From NCBI GenBank assembly GCA_963169595.1, contig CAUJFM010000392.1, positions 1 through 7,360 of the forward strand: a DNA stretch of 7,360 nucleotides, read 5' to 3'. The position numbers were made by a program, and so were the translations under genes. Below the pieces are notes generated by a model, which did not search any database, was not told where the DNA came from, and was given only the letters and a program-made list of their open reading frames with translations. Of this stretch, positions 6,334 to 7,360 are shown one piece after another. Origin of the DNA: Bacteroidota bacterium (GTDB lineage Bacteria > Bacteroidota > Bacteroidia > Flavobacteriales_F > PHOS-HE28). Position 1 is the first letter of the stretch, and the number at the start of each line of letters is the position of its first letter.

Positions 6334-6552
6334 CTATACATCATGTGTAGGCCTGGAGCGATTTCTCTTTGTTTGATTCGTAGTTTTTTCCGGCCTATGT
6401 AGCAATTCACATATATAGCCAACGACATATTCCATTCTCGTCTGTAGCTGAATGTCGCCATTGCTAATGAGGTCTGTTACCGCGTTTTGAACACGGCTCC
6501 ACTCTTGGCTTTTCTCATGCTGCTTGTAGGGATGGTGTATCTGCCGTTTCAT
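6334..6552 (-). CDS. Small hypothetical protein in a low-GC island
   Basis: The product has 72 residues from the ATG at 6552. A GTG at 6582 would add ten residues. I prefer the ATG because the bases before it are purine-rich (GAAGAACAAGAACAA) and the protein then begins MKRQIHHPYKQHEK. The core EWSRVQNAVTDLISN, GDIQLQT, EYVVGYICELL fits a pattern I associate with small uncharacterised bacterial proteins: 'hPY-.-he....W..v..ai.dL..N.Di...T...Y-vGYi...L'. I cannot name the family. The tail is basic and polar (KTTNQTKRNRSRP) with no signal peptide or membrane segment, so it is probably cytoplasmic. Base composition is far lower in GC than the neighbours, and codons such as AGA, ATA and CTA are used. 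Recent acquisition is likely. Confidence 0.5.
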   Translation of the reverse strand: MKRQIHHPYKQHEKSQEWSRVQNAVTDLISNGDIQLQTRMEYVVGYICELLHRPEKTTNQTKRNRSRPTHDV

Positions 6553-6791
6553 TTGTTCTTGTTCTTCGGACCATTTGGCCACAGTTCGTTGCCATGAAAG
6601 TCGACTTCTCGAATTTTATTTCCCAGTCTCAGCAGGGTCTTCCGCAGGAGACACTTCCTCCGGCAGAGAGGCCTGCACCCAAAGCCGTAATCCCAAGCAC
6701 CCTATTGCGCTCATCTCCCGCCAAGATAACGGGACATCCAGCTTTAGCACGCATCACAGCGCTTGGCCCAGGCCGACCGGCATGGCCCCGC
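6553..6791. other. Stretch without a confident gene, 3' of the FMN reductase
   Basis: The part up to about 6750 is of intermediate GC and I recognise no gene in it. A plus-strand frame from the ATG at 6594 begins plausibly (MKVDFSNFISQSQQGL) but runs into the antisense of the FMN reductase gene, so I do not call it. From 6751 to about 6790 the sequence is a partial copy of the FMN reductase 3' region. No terminator with a T-run is visible after the TGA stop. Confidence 0.5.
6751..6774 (-). repeat. 24-base repeat of FMN reductase coding sequence, downstream copy
   Basis: These 24 bases match 6847-6870 with one mismatch (6756 versus 6852), an offset of 96 bases or 32 codons. Read past the TGA stop in the reductase frame, the segment gives AWAKRCDAC and then a stop, against AWAKRCDALL in the gene. 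Weaker similarity continues towards 6790. This is a partial tandem duplication of the gene's end, now outside the coding region. Confidence 0.75.
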
Positions 6792-6814
6792 TCACCCCTG
6801 CATCCGCCGGGTGG
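6786..6814 (-). repeat. 29-base repeat, copy 2, spanning the FMN reductase stop codon
   Basis: This is the coding partner of 6089-6117. On the minus strand it encodes the final residues TRRMQG and the TGA, then continues GCGGGG. The mismatch to the other copy changes CAG (Gln) to CCG. Confidence 0.75.
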
Positions 6815-7352
6815 CCTCCATGGCCCACTCCAGCTCGGCCAGCAGGGCATCGCAGCGCTTGGCCCAGGCCTCGGCCTCCACGGCCACGCCCTGTTCATCG
6901 AAGGCGTTCTTCACCGTGGGCACCTGCATGGCCCCGGTCATCACCCAGGCACGGATCTTCCATAGCGTGGCCAGTAGTTGCATGGTGACCTGCGCGCCAC
7001 CAAAAGCTCCGCCGCTCACGGGTACCAAGGCCACGGGCTTGCGCTTCCACTCCTCGGTGAGCAGGTCGATCACGTTCTTCAGGCTGGCCGGGAAGCTGGC
7101 GTTGTATTCCGGCGAAACGATGATGACGCCCTCGGCTTTGCGGATGCGTTCGGCAAAGGCCACCACCTCCGGCGCCGGCGCGGTCATGAACTTCAACCGT
7201 TCGTGAAAGAGCGGAAAGTCCAGCTCGGCCAGGTCGATCAGGTCCGCGGTGTGGGCGGGGCTGCTGGTGATGTGGCGGTGCAGGTGCAGCGCTACGCGGT
7301 GGCTCATGCGGCCGTCGCGGATGCTGGCGGAGAGGATGACGATGTGGGACAT
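6792..7352 (-). CDS. NAD(P)H-dependent FMN reductase family protein
   Basis: The product has 186 residues, a normal length for this flavodoxin-like family, and the gene is complete. MSHIVILSASIRDGRMSHRVA (1-21) is the first strand plus the S-x-R-x-G-x-x-S loop that holds the FMN phosphate. GVIIVSPEYNASFPASLKNVIDLL (about 74-97) is the family's second signature: the P-E-Y-N loop beside the flavin ring, followed by the LKN helix. PVALVPVSGGAFGGAQVTMQL supplies the next strand and glycine-rich loop. A C-terminal helix (AEAWAKRCDALLAELEWAMEATRR) closes the fold. Members are cytoplasmic and reduce FMN, quinones, azo dyes or chromate with NAD(P)H; the physiological substrate cannot be read from sequence. 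The ATG at 7352 sits directly before the first strand, as usual. Only eight upstream bases are visible, so the promoter is outside the window. The 3' end is partly duplicated downstream. Confidence 0.93.
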   Translation of the reverse strand: MSHIVILSASIRDGRMSHRVALHLHRHITSSPAHTADLIDLAELDFPLFHERLKFMTAPAPEVVAFAERIRKAEGVIIVSPEYNASFPASLKNVIDLLTEEWKRKPVALVPVSGGAFGGAQVTMQLLATLWKIRAWVMTGAMQVPTVKNAFDEQGVAVEAEAWAKRCDALLAELEWAMEATRRMQG

Positions 7353-7360
7353 GGGTTCGG

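Larger units (their letters stand above)
6148..6753. mobile_element. Possible small inserted element of about 600 bases
   Basis: Fragments of the FMN reductase 3' end lie on both sides. The right fragment (6751-6774 and a little beyond) stops at the point of the gene where the left fragment (about 6150 down to 6089) begins. GCA stands at both edges (6148-6150 and 6751-6753), which would fit a 3-base target duplication. The interior contains the lowest-GC DNA of the window and a small gene. The ends show only a faint inverted similarity (AAGGCTGCGGATGGC on the left; AAAGCTGGATGTC on the complement at the right). No transposase or integrase is encoded. The insertion reading is inference. Confidence 0.3.

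Noticed and set aside
6089..6814. Reading the two 29-base repeats as att sites of an integrative element
   Set aside because: No integrase or recombinase is encoded between them. The extra 24-base duplication at 6751-6774 is explained better by a tandem duplication broken by an insertion.
6629..6898. A minus-strand frame overlapping the end of the FMN reductase in another phase
   Set aside because: Its first half is an out-of-frame reading of a certain gene, and the tail matches nothing I know.
6594..6965. A plus-strand frame starting MKVDFSNFISQSQQGL, overlapping the FMN reductase gene
   Set aside because: The first 50 residues look protein-like, but the rest is antisense to a certain gene and no family is recognisable. 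Only a weak case for a short or broken gene remains.

Overview
The window is about 65% GC over most of its length. Every gene I can support is on the minus strand, so transcription runs from high to low coordinates. It looks like chromosomal DNA from a high-GC member of the Bacteroidota, perhaps an environmental Flavobacteriales relative. The reasons are secreted and lipoprotein families of a Bacteroidota type, start regions without clear Shine-Dalgarno sequences, and promoter-like sites close to the Bacteroidota -7 element TAnnTTTG. The taxonomy is inference. I saw no tRNA, rRNA or CRISPR array.

Layout in the direction of transcription: (1) 7352-6792, an NAD(P)H-dependent FMN reductase family protein. 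(2) 6791-5995, about 800 bases of non-core DNA. It contains a low-GC stretch (roughly 44% over 6361-6600 by hand count), a small hypothetical protein gene (6552-6334), short repeats and dyads, and degraded pieces of the FMN reductase 3' end on both flanks. (3) 5994-2462, two tightly coupled genes. The first encodes an exported protein with barrel-like features and the second a 778-residue predicted lipoprotein; start and stop codons overlap as ATGA. (4) 2436-1897, a short membrane-anchored protein resembling DUF4340. (5) 1783-557, a full-length protein of the glutamate-cysteine ligase family 2 (GCS2) fold that appears to lack the family's metal and substrate residues. (6) 440 to the left edge, the N-terminus of a secreted LamG/concanavalin-like protein.

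The barrel-like protein and the lipoprotein are almost certainly co-expressed and both leave the cytoplasm, so they form a plausible envelope module of unknown function. The DUF4340-like gene follows after 25 bases but may also have its own promoter. The most notable observations are the apparent GCS2 pseudoenzyme, the uncharacterised exported pair, and the 6151-6750 island. That island seems to interrupt a partial tandem duplication of the FMN reductase 3' end, leaving two half-copies that meet at the same point of the gene.
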